A DNA stretch of 50,455 bases from Variovorax ginsengisoli (GTDB lineage: Bacteria > Pseudomonadota > Gammaproteobacteria > Burkholderiales > Burkholderiaceae_C): the NCBI RefSeq assembly GCF_030486595.1, contig NZ_JAUJZH010000042.1, forward strand, positions 1 through 50,455, in the 5' to 3' direction. The translations under genes and the position numbers were made by a program. This document shows positions 32,371-40,783 of this stretch, in pieces (the stretch's first letter is position 1; each line of letters begins with the position of its first letter). The notes under the pieces were generated by a model. It did no database searches, was not told the DNA's origin, and worked only from the letters and a program-made list of their open reading frames with translations.

Positions 32371-33372
32371 ATGGATCGACCGGTCATCGCACGACGCAGC
32401 TTCATGGCAGCCGCAGCGGTCGCCGCGCTGGGCCTCGGCGCCAGCGGCGCCTGGGCACAGGGCAGCAGCGGCGCCAGCAACAGCTACCCCAACCAGATCA
32501 TCCGCCTCGTCGTGCCGTACCCGGCCGGCGGCGCCACCGACATCCTGGCCCGCATGATGGCCCAAAAACTGCAGGAGGCATGGGGCCAGACGGTGATCGT
32601 CGACAACCGCCCCGGTGCCTCCGGCACGATCGGCAACGACGCCGTGGCCAAGGCCGCGCCCGACGGCTATACCGTGCTGTTGGGGATCACCGCGATCGTC
32701 CAAGTGCCCGCGCTGATGCCCAAGCTGTCCTACGATGTGCTCAAAGACCTGCAGCCGCTTGCGCTGGTGGCGAGCACAAACTCGGTACTGGTGGTGCCGA
32801 AGTCGACGCCGGTGAAGAACCTGCAGGAATTCATCGCGATGGTGAAGGCCAGCCCCGGCCAGTACAACTACGGCTCCTATGGCGTGGGAACGTCCTCGCA
32901 CATACAGGGCTCGCTGCTGAACCTGCAGGCCGGGCTGGACCTGGTGCATGTCCCGTACAAGGGCGCGGCGCCGCTGCTGCAGGACATGCGCGGCTCACAA
33001 CTGACGGCGGCGCTGATCGACATGGCGACCGTGCGGCCGCAGCTCGACACCCTCAAGCCGCTGGCTGTGACCGGCACCCAGCGCAACAAGCTGTTGCCCG
33101 ACGTGCCCACCTTCGCGGAACTCAAGTTCCACTCCTTCGAGCCGGTGGGCTGGTTCGGCCTCTTCATGCCGGCCGGCGTTCCGGTGCCGATCGCGAAGAA
33201 ATTCGCCGACGAGAGCAACCGCATCCTGCACCTGCCCGATGTGGTCGAGAAGATCGAAGGCCTGGGCATGGCACCGGGTGGCATCCCGACCGACAAGTTC
33301 GCGCGCATGGTGCGCGACGATGCGGCCGTCTACGCCAAGATCATCAAGGACACCAAAATCCGGCTCGACTGA
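32371..33372 (+). CDS. Bug/TctC-family tripartite tricarboxylate-type solute-binding protein
   Basis: 333 residues, ribosome site GCAGGAGACAG before ATG. A twin-arginine-like/Sec signal (ARRSFMAAAAVAALGLGASG, cleavage near AWA-QG at about 29) is followed by the family signature YPNQIIRLVVPYPAGGATDI, VIVDNRPGASGTIGNDAVAK, APDGYTVLLG, and later VPYKGAAPLLQDM. These periplasmic proteins bind carboxylates; many are orphans without TctAB membrane partners, as here. The gene is intact, unlike the related sequences that follow. It may have served uptake of the acid metabolised by nearby catabolic genes. Confidence 0.92.
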   Translation: MDRPVIARRSFMAAAAVAALGLGASGAWAQGSSGASNSYPNQIIRLVVPYPAGGATDILARMMAQKLQEAWGQTVIVDNRPGASGTIGNDAVAKAAPDGYTVLLGITAIVQVPALMPKLSYDVLKDLQPLALVASTNSVLVVPKSTPVKNLQEFIAMVKASPGQYNYGSYGVGTSSHIQGSLLNLQAGLDLVHVPYKGAAPLLQDMRGSQLTAALIDMATVRPQLDTLKPLAVTGTQRNKLLPDVPTFAELKFHSFEPVGWFGLFMPAGVPVPIAKKFADESNRILHLPDVVEKIEGLGMAPGGIPTDKFARMVRDDAAVYAKIIKDTKIRLD

Positions 33373-33424
33373 CCGGTGCGCATCGAACCCCATGCCGCAG
33401 CCAGACGGCAAACAGGAGGCAGAC

Positions 33425-34265
33425 ATGAGCCATTTCACTCGCTTTCCTCTACGCCTGCCACACCGCTGTTGCGCCGCCAGGTGCTGCGCAACGCCCGCCT
33501 GCTCGGCGTCGATCTTGCCGCCGGCTCCTTCGCAGGCGCGGCGGCGCCGGCCTCCGCCTTCCCGATCAAGCCCATCACGCCGATCGTTCCGTCCACCCGG
33601 CGGTATGGTGGACACGGTGCTGCGCGCCCTGGCCGAAGCGGCGTACAGGGACCTCGGCCAGCCGATCGTGCTCAAGGCGCCGCGCCGGGGCCGGCGGGGT
33701 GAGAGGTCACCTGGGGCAAAGTGGGCGCCATCAGCGCCAACCGCATCTATGCCGAACGGCTGGCACCGCGCCGCCGGTGTCCAGTTCAACTTCGTCCCCT
33801 TCAATGGCGGCAGCGAACAGCTGAACGCGGTCGTGGGCCGCCATCTCGACGTCTACGGCGACCCTGGCTGCGGCGCCATGACGTCGGCAGCAAGCTGCGG
33901 CTGCTGGTGGTCAGCTTCACCGACCAGCGGCTGCCGCGCCGACCGCAGGTGCCGACGGTGCGCGAGCTATGGCTTCAAGGCAGAATGAGCGCCCCATGAC
34001 GAAACTCGCGGCTCGCGCATGGCGCCACGCCGGCCTGGGCCCCTAGCGCTACGACCTCCTGGTGCAGTCGCCGATGGGCCTGGTCGCGCCGCGCAAGATG
34101 CCCCCGGCGGTGCTGGCGCGGCTGCAGTCGGCCTTCGTGAAGGCGTCGACCGACGCCAATTTCATCCGCATCCGCACCGACTTCGACCGTGCACCCTGGG
34201 TGGTCGATGCCGACACCTGCCGCCAGTACGCGCTGGAAAAGCAGACGCTCGACGAAATCATGCTG
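33425..34265 (+). pseudogene. Bug/TctC-family binding protein, multiply frameshifted
   Basis: Pieces in different frames follow the family order: RRQVLRNARLLGVDLAAGSF (signal region), PIKPITPIVPSTR, GGMVDTVLRALAEAAYRDLG, QPIVLKAP, then VQFNFVPFNGGSEQLNAVVG with RHLDVYGDPG, and YDLLVQSPMGLVAPRKMPPA, VLARLQSAFVKASTDANFIR. Several indels separate them. Confidence 0.75.
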
Positions 34266-34269
34266 GTCG

Positions 34270-34633
34270 CGTCCTGTTGCCGACGGCGGGCGTTGCGCAG
34301 ACGGCCCGGAACTCCCCGAACAAGCCGATCCAGGTCATCGTTCCGTTCAACGCAGGCAGGCACCATCGAGCGGGACTTCGCGCCGGTCTCTATGATCCCG
34401 CGCTCCCTGGTGGCGCAGCTGGCGCCCGCCGGCACGCCGCCCGACGTGGTCGACCAGTTGTCCGGCGCCGTTGCCAGGACGGTGAACTCGCCGGACCTGA
34501 AGGCGCACCCTCGAGATGGGACAGGACGTCGCGGGCAGCACGGCGCAGGAGCTGGCTTCGGCCATCCGCAACAACGCGGCGCTGATCGACCGGACCATCA
34601 AAGCTTTCCAACATCAAGATCGATCAGAACTGA
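34270..34633 (+). pseudogene. second Bug/TctC-family remnant (start and end only)
   Basis: A new family start (LLPTAGVAQTARNSPNKPIQ, VIVPFNAG) is joined to a family end (LAPAGTPPDVVDQLSGAVAR, then QDVAGSTAQELASAIRNNAA) with most of the protein deleted and frameshifts at about 34508 and 34610. It is the third Bug-type sequence in 2.3 kb. Confidence 0.7.
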
Positions 34634-34677
34634 TCGCATCGTCCAGACGGAGCGCGCCGTCGCGCGCGCAACTTAAC

Positions 34678-34952
34678 ATGCATGCACCCTATGCCGGACT
34701 CAAGATCGTCGACTTGTTCGCCGTCGTCTCGGGGCCGATGGCCGCGGGGATGCTCGCGGACCAGGGCGCCGAGCTCATCAAGGTGGAACGCCCAAGGGCG
34801 ACCTCACGCGGGTGATCGGCCCCGCCAACGGGGGCGTCTCGACCGTGTTCGCCGTCATCGACCGGGGCAAGCGCTCGATCGTGCTGGACCTGAAGCGGCC
34901 CGAGGGGGCGCAGGTGCTGCGCGACTTGGTCGCGGGCGCCGACGCGACGAGT
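34678..34952 (+). pseudogene. CaiB/BaiF CoA-transferase 5' fragment
   Basis: MHAPYAGLKIVDLFAVVSGP, MAAGMLADQGAELIKVE, then after a one-base shift near 34793 GDLTRVIGPANGGVSTVFAV, IDRGKRSIVLDLKRPEGAQV: the first 90 residues of a family III CoA-transferase. It stops at the 3' end of the convergent crotonase gene. Confidence 0.8.
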
Positions 34953-34968
34953 AGGTTTGAAATGGAAT

Positions 34969-35748
34969 TCAGGCCGGCCACTGGAAGCGCGCCGGCCGCT
35001 TGGCCAGGAAGTCCTGGACCGCGTCGCGGTGGCCGGTCGAGCCCATGGCCAGCGATTGCGCATTGGCCTCGAGCTCCAGTTGGGTCGTGAGGTCGCCGCC
35101 GCAGGCCACGGCCCGCTTGACCAGGCTCACAGCCATCGGCGAGGCGTTCACGAAGCTCGCCGCGACGGCCCGGGCCCTGGCCTGCAACTGGTCCGGCGGC
35201 TGCAGCTCGGCCAGCAGGCCCAGGCGCAGCGCCTCGTCGGCGCCGACCTCGCGCGCCGACAGCATCAGCTCCTTGGCGCGCTGCGGGCCGACGATGCGCG
35301 GCAGCGTGTAGAACAGGCCGAAATCGGGCACCAGCCCGACGCGCAGGAAGGACACGCACATGCGCGTGCGCGGCGTGCCGATGACATAGTCCGCGGCCAG
35401 CGCCAGCCCGAATCCGGCACCGAAGGCGGCGCCGTCGACCGCCGAGATCACCGGCCGGTCGAGCATGATCAGCGCCCGCAGCCATTCGTGCACCCCGTGC
35501 ATCCGGCCGTGCCAGCCCTGGTTGTCGAGCCCGGCGCCCGCGATGTTGCGCAGGTCGCCGCCCGAGCAGAAGTGGCCGCTGGCGCCGGTCAGCACGACCG
35601 CGCGCACCTCGCTGCGGCGCTGGATGTCGCGGATGGCGTCGGCCAAGGCGTCGCGCACCTCGGGGCCGAGCGCGTTGCGCGTGGCGGGATGGTCCAGGGT
35701 CAGCGTCGCCACCTGGTCGGTGATTTCGTAGCGAAACGGTGCGTTCAT
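34969..35748 (-). CDS. enoyl-CoA hydratase/isomerase (crotonase) family
   Basis: 259 residues from the ATG at 35748. Crotonase features: HPATRNALGPEVRDALADAI, GASGHFCSGGDLRNIAG (oxyanion hole), VDGAAFGAGFGLALAADYVI. At the two positions that are Glu in classical hydratases the sequence has Gly (GAGFGLAL) and a non-acidic residue, but VGLVPDFGLFY carries an Asp as in PaaG-type isomerases, so isomerase activity is more likely than hydration. Last gene of the cluster, 14 bp after the SDR gene. Confidence 0.85.
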   Translation of the reverse strand: MNAPFRYEITDQVATLTLDHPATRNALGPEVRDALADAIRDIQRRSEVRAVVLTGASGHFCSGGDLRNIAGAGLDNQGWHGRMHGVHEWLRALIMLDRPVISAVDGAAFGAGFGLALAADYVIGTPRTRMCVSFLRVGLVPDFGLFYTLPRIVGPQRAKELMLSAREVGADEALRLGLLAELQPPDQLQARARAVAASFVNASPMAVSLVKRAVACGGDLTTQLELEANAQSLAMGSTGHRDAVQDFLAKRPARFQWPA

Positions 35749-35762
35749 GGTGTTGCTCTTCC

Positions 35763-36572
35763 TCATGCCCGGGCCACGGCGGCGCCGAGGTCGCGGCCGC
35801 CCGGCAGCGAGCTGCCGCCGTCGACTGGAATCACCGCGCCGGTGACGAAGGAGGCCAGCGGCGAGCTGAGCACCATCGCCATGTCGGCGACCTCGGCGGT
35901 CTTGCCGAAACGCCGCATCGGGATCGACGCGGCCATCGCCGCCAGTGCCGCGTCGCCGGGCGCCAGCCGGCGCACGCCCTCGGTCTCGCCGATCGGGCCC
36001 GGCACGATCGAGTTCACGCGGATGCCGTCCGGCCCCCATTCCATGGCCAGCACCCGCGTCAGCATGTCGAGGCCGGCCTTGGCGGCGCAGACATGGACCT
36101 GGTAGGGCGTCGGATTGAAGGCCTGTGGCGCCGAGATGTTGATCACCGAGGCGCCCGGCTGCCGCAGGTGGGCATGGGCGGCGCGCAGCACGTTGAAGCC
36201 GCCGACCAGGTCGATGTCGACCACGGTGCGGAAGCCCTTGCTCGACATGCCCAGCGCGGGCGCGACGAAGTTGCCGGCCGCGCCCGACACCAGGACGTCG
36301 ATCGGCCCGAAGCGCTCGCGCGCCGCGCCCAGGGCGGCGTCGATGGCGTCGTACTCGCGCACGTCGGCGCTGTGGCCCTCGGCTTCGCCGCCATGGGCCC
36401 GCAGCTGCGCCACCGCGCCGGCCACGCGCTCGGCCGAGCGGCTGGCGATCGACAGCCGCGCGCCGCGCCGCGCGAAGGCGTCGGCGATCGCCAGGTTGAT
36501 GCCGCTGCTGCCGCCGGCCACGAACACGTGGCGGCCGCTGAAGTCGAGGGGGTCAGGGTGGGAGTGGCTCAT
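35763..36572 (-). CDS. SDR oxidoreductase, 2,4-dienoyl-CoA reductase-like
   Basis: 269 residues. Rossmann motif VAGGSSGINLAIADAFARRG (10-35), SGAAGNFVAPALGMS, and PYQVHVCAAKAGLDMLTRVL, where the usual YxxxK of SDRs is replaced by the QVHxxxAK form seen in dienoyl/trans-2-enoyl-CoA reductases (DECR/PECR group). Carboxy end VTGAVIPVDGGSSLPGG is standard. It would reduce double bonds of unsaturated acyl-CoAs with NADPH. It is separated from the upstream thioesterase gene by 98 bp of C-rich (on the transcript) sequence. Confidence 0.82.
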   Translation of the reverse strand: MSHSHPDPLDFSGRHVFVAGGSSGINLAIADAFARRGARLSIASRSAERVAGAVAQLRAHGGEAEGHSADVREYDAIDAALGAARERFGPIDVLVSGAAGNFVAPALGMSSKGFRTVVDIDLVGGFNVLRAAHAHLRQPGASVINISAPQAFNPTPYQVHVCAAKAGLDMLTRVLAMEWGPDGIRVNSIVPGPIGETEGVRRLAPGDAALAAMAASIPMRRFGKTAEVADMAMVLSSPLASFVTGAVIPVDGGSSLPGGRDLGAAVARA

Positions 36573-36592
36573 GTCGGTATCCGGAAAGGCTC

Positions 36593-36645
36593 GGGGAGTG
36601 GAGGAGGGGAGAGGAGGAGGGGAGTGGAAGAGGGGCGTGGGAGAG
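36593..36645 (-). promoter_or_regulatory. C-rich, G-poor intercistronic tract (possible Rho-utilisation site)
   Basis: On the plus strand a polypurine run with many GGGG/GGAGG blocks; the minus-strand transcript therefore is about 50 nt of C and U with almost no G, as in rut sites. It could alternatively form a G-quadruplex on the plus strand. Located between the thioesterase and SDR genes. Confidence 0.35.
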
Positions 36646-36670
36646 GCGCTGCCGCGCGCGCTCCGGCGGC

Positions 36671-37081
36671 TCAGCGGTTGTCAAGGTAGCGGAACGAGCC
36701 GAGGCTGCGCGCCACCACCCGGCCTTCGCTGTCGGTCACCCAGGCGGCGCATTGCACGACCTCGCCGTCGGCATCGACGCCGAGCACCTCGCCATCGGCC
36801 GTGAGCCGGCCGCGGCCGGGCTGCAGGTAGCTGGTGTTCATGGTCAGCGTGACCGCGGTCTTGGCGAAATCGATGCGCGAGACGGCCGCACTGGCCATGA
36901 CCACGTCGACCAGCGTGGCGACGACGCCGCCGTGCATCGCCCGGATCGGGTTCTCGAGCTCGGGCCGCGTCTCGACCACCAGCCGCGCGCGGCCGCCGGC
37001 GGAGAACTCGCGCTGCACGCCCAGCAGCGCCATGAACGGCACGGCCGCGAAGGCCTGTGCATTGCGCGAAGGCGCGTCCAT
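36671..37081 (-). CDS. PaaI-type hotdog thioesterase
   Basis: 136 residues. Core of the hotdog fold: FMALLGVQREFSAGGRARLV, NPIRAMHGGVVATLVDVVMA (HGG motif), VTLTMNTSYLQPGRGRLTAD. PaaI-like enzymes hydrolyse acyl- or aryl-CoA esters to reset CoA pools. Its ATG overlaps the stop of the ligase gene (TGATG), so the two are translationally coupled. A homologous domain is fused to the other ligase of the cluster. Confidence 0.88.
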   Translation of the reverse strand: MDAPSRNAQAFAAVPFMALLGVQREFSAGGRARLVVETRPELENPIRAMHGGVVATLVDVVMASAAVSRIDFAKTAVTLTMNTSYLQPGRGRLTADGEVLGVDADGEVVQCAAWVTDSEGRVVARSLGSFRYLDNR

Positions 37082-38640
37082 CAGGCGCCGGCCCCCACGG
37101 CCCCCGCCGCCCGGGCGGCGCGGCTCGCATGGCCCGCCCGCAGCGCGGTCTTCAGCACCTTGCCGGCGGCCGACAGCGGCAGCGCCTCGGCCACGTGCAG
37201 GCTGCGCGGGCATTTGTAGCCGGCCAGCCGAGTGCGGCACCAGGCGCCGAGTTCGTCGAACAGCGCAGCCTGGTCGGCGCCGGCGCCGGCGTGCAGCACC
37301 ACCACGGCATGCACCGACTCGCCCCAGCGCGCATCGGGCACACCGATCACGGCCGCCTCGGCCACCGAGGGATGGCTGCGCAGCGCGGCCTCGACTTCGG
37401 CGGAATAGACGTTCTCGCCGCCGCTGATGATCATGTCCTTGAGCCGGTCGACGATGAAGATGTAGCCGTCGGCGTCCATGCGCGCGCCATCGCCGGTATG
37501 CAGCCAGCCATCGCGGATGGCCTCGGCGCTGGTGTCGGGCAGGTTCCAGTAGCCGCGCGTCACCATCGGGCCGGCCACGATGAGCTCGCCGACCGCGCCG
37601 CGCGGGCACTCATCGCCGCGCTCGTCGACGATGCGGATCTCGGCCCCCAGCCCGGCGCGGCCGACCGAGCGCAGCCGCTCGGGGGCACCCGCGCCCGGCC
37701 GGTGGTTGGCCGGCAGGTTGATGCAGACCGCCCCGGCGGTCTCGGTCAGGCCGTAGGCCTGGAAGAACTCGGCCTGCGGCCAGGCCGCCAGTGCACGGTC
37801 CAGCAGGTCGGGCGGCATCGGAGCCGCGCCGAATGCGATGCGGGTCAGGCTGCGCACCCGCTCGGGCGTGAAACCGGGCGCGTCGAGCAGCGCCTGCAGC
37901 ATCGTCGGCACCACCATGATGTCCGAGATCCGGTGCCGCTCGATCGCCGCCAGCACCGCGTCGCCGCGGAACTGCGGCAGCGTGATGCAGCTGCCGCCGA
38001 CGATGCTCTGCCCGATCAGCCGGCCGAGCCCCGCCACGTGGAACAGCGGCGCCACCAGCAGCGAGACGCTGTCGGGCGCGTTGTTCAGCTCGGCGCCGCG
38101 TGTCATGGAGGCGCTCCAGAGATTGACGTGCGACAGCATCACGCCCTTCGAGCGCCCGGTGGTGCCGCCGGTGTAGAGGATCACAGCCAGCGTGTCGCCG
38201 CCGCAGCGCAGGTCCTCCAGCGGCGCCAATGCGCGCGCCTCGGCGGCCAGCGCGCCGGTCTCGGCGGTGGCGACGATGTCGGCCAGCGCGGCGGCCACGC
38301 CTGCGCAGCCCGGGTCGACCAGCAGCAGCGGCGCGCCGCAGTCGGCGATCGCGTGGCGCAACTCGTGCACGCTCCAGCGGATGTTCATCGGGCAGGCGAC
38401 GGCGCCAATCCACCAGCAGGCCATCATCGTGATGACGATGGCATCGTCGTTGGGCGCGAGGATCGCCACCCGGTCGCCCCGCGCGATGCCGCGACCGCGC
38501 AGCGCTGCAGCACGCCGGGCCACCGCGTCGGCGAACTCGGCGAAGGTCCAGGTCCGCTCGCCGGCCGGCGCCAGGTGGCACAGCGCGGTCTTCTCGGGAT
38601 GGCGCTGCAGCGATCGGTGCAGGCCCTGCGTGAGGTACAT
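37081..38640 (-). CDS. acyl-CoA synthetase (AMP-forming)
   Basis: 519 residues from the ATG at 38640. ANL-superfamily motifs: ILYTGGTTGRSKGVMLSHVN (A3), FFQAYGLTETAGAVCINLPA (A5), DGWLHTGDGARMDADGYIFI (A7), DRLKDMIISGGENVYSAEVE (A8), PLSAAGKVLKTALR (A10 lysine). It would activate a carboxylic acid to its CoA ester. Follows the ligase-thioesterase fusion by 34 bp and is coupled to its own thioesterase. Confidence 0.92.
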   Translation of the reverse strand: MYLTQGLHRSLQRHPEKTALCHLAPAGERTWTFAEFADAVARRAAALRGRGIARGDRVAILAPNDDAIVITMMACWWIGAVACPMNIRWSVHELRHAIADCGAPLLLVDPGCAGVAAALADIVATAETGALAAEARALAPLEDLRCGGDTLAVILYTGGTTGRSKGVMLSHVNLWSASMTRGAELNNAPDSVSLLVAPLFHVAGLGRLIGQSIVGGSCITLPQFRGDAVLAAIERHRISDIMVVPTMLQALLDAPGFTPERVRSLTRIAFGAAPMPPDLLDRALAAWPQAEFFQAYGLTETAGAVCINLPANHRPGAGAPERLRSVGRAGLGAEIRIVDERGDECPRGAVGELIVAGPMVTRGYWNLPDTSAEAIRDGWLHTGDGARMDADGYIFIVDRLKDMIISGGENVYSAEVEAALRSHPSVAEAAVIGVPDARWGESVHAVVVLHAGAGADQAALFDELGAWCRTRLAGYKCPRSLHVAEALPLSAAGKVLKTALRAGHASRAARAAGAVGAGA

Positions 38641-38674
38641 CGAATGTCTCCTTTTTCTCTTTGACTGCCGGGCC

Positions 38675-40771
38675 CTAGCGCACCGTGGCGGCATCCACCC
38701 GCCCATCGACCGGCGCGCGGTAGCGGAAGGTGCCCATCGCCTTGGCCACCACTTCGCCGCTGTCGTCGACCAGCTCGGCCTCGCAGAAGCAGACCGAGCG
38801 GCCGCCGCCGGTGGCACGGCCGGTGGCGCGCAGCCGGCCCGCCGCGGGGCGCATGAAGCCGATGTGCATGTCGATCGTCACGACCTCGCGCGCGAAGTCG
38901 ATGCGGCTCAGCGCCGCGTTGGCCATCGCGCTGTCGAGCAGCGTCATCACCACGCCGCCGTGGCCGGCGCCATGGTTGTTCAGCAGTTCGGGATGCAGGT
39001 CGATGGCCACCACCGCCTCGCCGCCGCCGACACGCTCGCGCCGCATGCCGAGCAGGCCGAGGAAGGGCACGTGCCGCTCGGGACCGGAGGCTGGCGCGAC
39101 GCCGCTCTCGTCCTGGATCGTGCGCCACAGCACCTTGCCGGTGCTCGACTTGGGCAGCGCGCTGCGGAACTCGATGCGCCGCGGCACCTTGTAGGCGGCC
39201 ATGCGTTCGCGGCACCAGGCCTCCAGCTCGGCCGCATCGAGCGCGGCGCCGGGCCGGCGCACGGCCACCACGCGGACCGATTCGCCCTGCCGGGCATCGG
39301 GCATCGCGACCGCGCAGGCTTCGTGCAGCGCGGGGTGTTCGTGCAGCAGGCTCTCCACCTCGGCCGGCCAGACCTTGAAGCCGCTCACGTTGATCATCCG
39401 CTTGAGCCGGTCGCGCATGAAGAAGTAGCCCTCGTCGTCGCGCATGGCGAGGTCGCCGGTGCGAAAGAAGCGCCGTCCGTCGCGCTCGAAGAAGGCGGCC
39501 GCGTCCGCTGCGGCGTCGCCCCAGTAGCCGCGCATGACCTGCGGCGCGCTGGTCACCAGTTCGCCGGTTTCGCCGGCCGGCAGCTCGACCAGCGTCTCGG
39601 GGTCGACGATGCGCGAATCGACGCCGAAGCTCGGGATGCCCAGGCATTGGCGCTTGCCGCGGCCCAGCGGGTTGCAGTGCAGGAACGACGCGGTCTCGGT
39701 CAGGCCGTAGCCTTCGATGTAGCTCAGGCCGAAACGGGTCTTCAGCATCGCGGCCACCGCCTCGGGCATCGCCGCGCCGCCGCCGTTCAGGATCGCCAGG
39801 CTCGAAAGGTCGCGCTGCCGGGCCTCCGGGTGGGCGAAGAAGTCGTTCAGCATGGCCGGTGGCGCAGCCCAGGCGCTCACGCGGTAGCGCTCGATCAGGC
39901 GGGCCGCCGCGGCCGCGTCCCAGCGCGGCAGCAGCACCACGGTGGCGCCGACGGCCATCGGCATGAGCATCGCGTTCTGCATGCCCAGCAGGTGGAACAG
40001 CGGCGCCACGCCGAGCACCACCGAGTCCGCGTGCAGACCGCGCCAGCGCGCCGCCGACAGGGTCGAGGCCAGCAGCGTCGCGTGGGTGTGCATGCAGCCC
40101 TTCGGCCGGCCGGTGGTGCCGGAGGTGTAGGGCAGCGCGCAGAGATCGTCCACGCTCAGGGCCGGCAGTTGCGGCACCCGTCGCGCCGCCAGCACCTCGG
40201 CCCAGGCTGCCAGGCGCGGATGGTCGAGCGGCTGGCACGGCGCCGCCACGGCCTCGGGCAGCGCCAGCTGCGAACGGGCGCCGGCATCGGCGCCGAGCGC
40301 GTCGGCGTAGCAGTGGACCACCGCATGCTGCAGCCGCCCGTCGTCGAGCGCGGACCGCACGGCCGGCAGCAGCTCCTGCGCGACCACGGCCACGCACGCA
40401 CCGCTGTCGCCGATGTAGTGGTCGAGTTCGGTCGCGGTGGACATCGCGTTCACCGGCACCACGACCCCGCCGCAGCGCACGATGGCGAAGAACGCGATGG
40501 TGAACTGGGGGCAGTTCTGGCTCAGCAGCAGCACGCGGTCGCCGGGCCGCACCCCGCCGTGCTGCTGCAGGTGCGCCGCCAGCGCGTCGGCGTCGGCGCG
40601 CAGCCCGGCGAAGGTAGTGACCTGGTCGAAGAAGACCAGCGCCGGCTTGTCGGGGTGGCGCGCGACCGCGGCGTCGAGCGCATCGCCGAGCGTGCTGCGC
40701 GGCGGCTCGAGCTGCCGCGGCAGGTGCTCGGGCCAGGCATCGAACCAGGGTGCGGAAAGGCAAGTCGTCAT
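38675..40771 (-). CDS. acyl-CoA synthetase fused to a hotdog thioesterase
   Basis: 698 residues, about 150 more than a normal ligase. Residues 1-555 are an ANL ligase: LPYTSGTTGRPKGCMHTHAT (about 213-232), YIEGYGLTETASFLHCNPLG (A5), FRTGDLAMRDDEGYFFMRDR (A7), PKSSTGKVLWRTI (A10). Residues about 565-695 are a PaaI-like hotdog domain: LLGMRRERVGGGEAVVAIDL, NNHGAGHGGVVMTLLDSAMA (HGG), VVTIDMHIGFMRPAAGRLRA. The two halves are homologous to the separate ligase and thioesterase encoded next in the operon. Fusing activation and hydrolysis looks futile unless the domains act on different acyl groups or the hotdog part is regulatory. 12 bp after the dehydrogenase gene. Confidence 0.9.
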   Translation of the reverse strand: MTTCLSAPWFDAWPEHLPRQLEPPRSTLGDALDAAVARHPDKPALVFFDQVTTFAGLRADADALAAHLQQHGGVRPGDRVLLLSQNCPQFTIAFFAIVRCGGVVVPVNAMSTATELDHYIGDSGACVAVVAQELLPAVRSALDDGRLQHAVVHCYADALGADAGARSQLALPEAVAAPCQPLDHPRLAAWAEVLAARRVPQLPALSVDDLCALPYTSGTTGRPKGCMHTHATLLASTLSAARWRGLHADSVVLGVAPLFHLLGMQNAMLMPMAVGATVVLLPRWDAAAAARLIERYRVSAWAAPPAMLNDFFAHPEARQRDLSSLAILNGGGAAMPEAVAAMLKTRFGLSYIEGYGLTETASFLHCNPLGRGKRQCLGIPSFGVDSRIVDPETLVELPAGETGELVTSAPQVMRGYWGDAAADAAAFFERDGRRFFRTGDLAMRDDEGYFFMRDRLKRMINVSGFKVWPAEVESLLHEHPALHEACAVAMPDARQGESVRVVAVRRPGAALDAAELEAWCRERMAAYKVPRRIEFRSALPKSSTGKVLWRTIQDESGVAPASGPERHVPFLGLLGMRRERVGGGEAVVAIDLHPELLNNHGAGHGGVVMTLLDSAMANAALSRIDFAREVVTIDMHIGFMRPAAGRLRATGRATGGGRSVCFCEAELVDDSGEVVAKAMGTFRYRAPVDGRVDAATVR

Positions 40772-40783
40772 GGGTGGCCTGGT

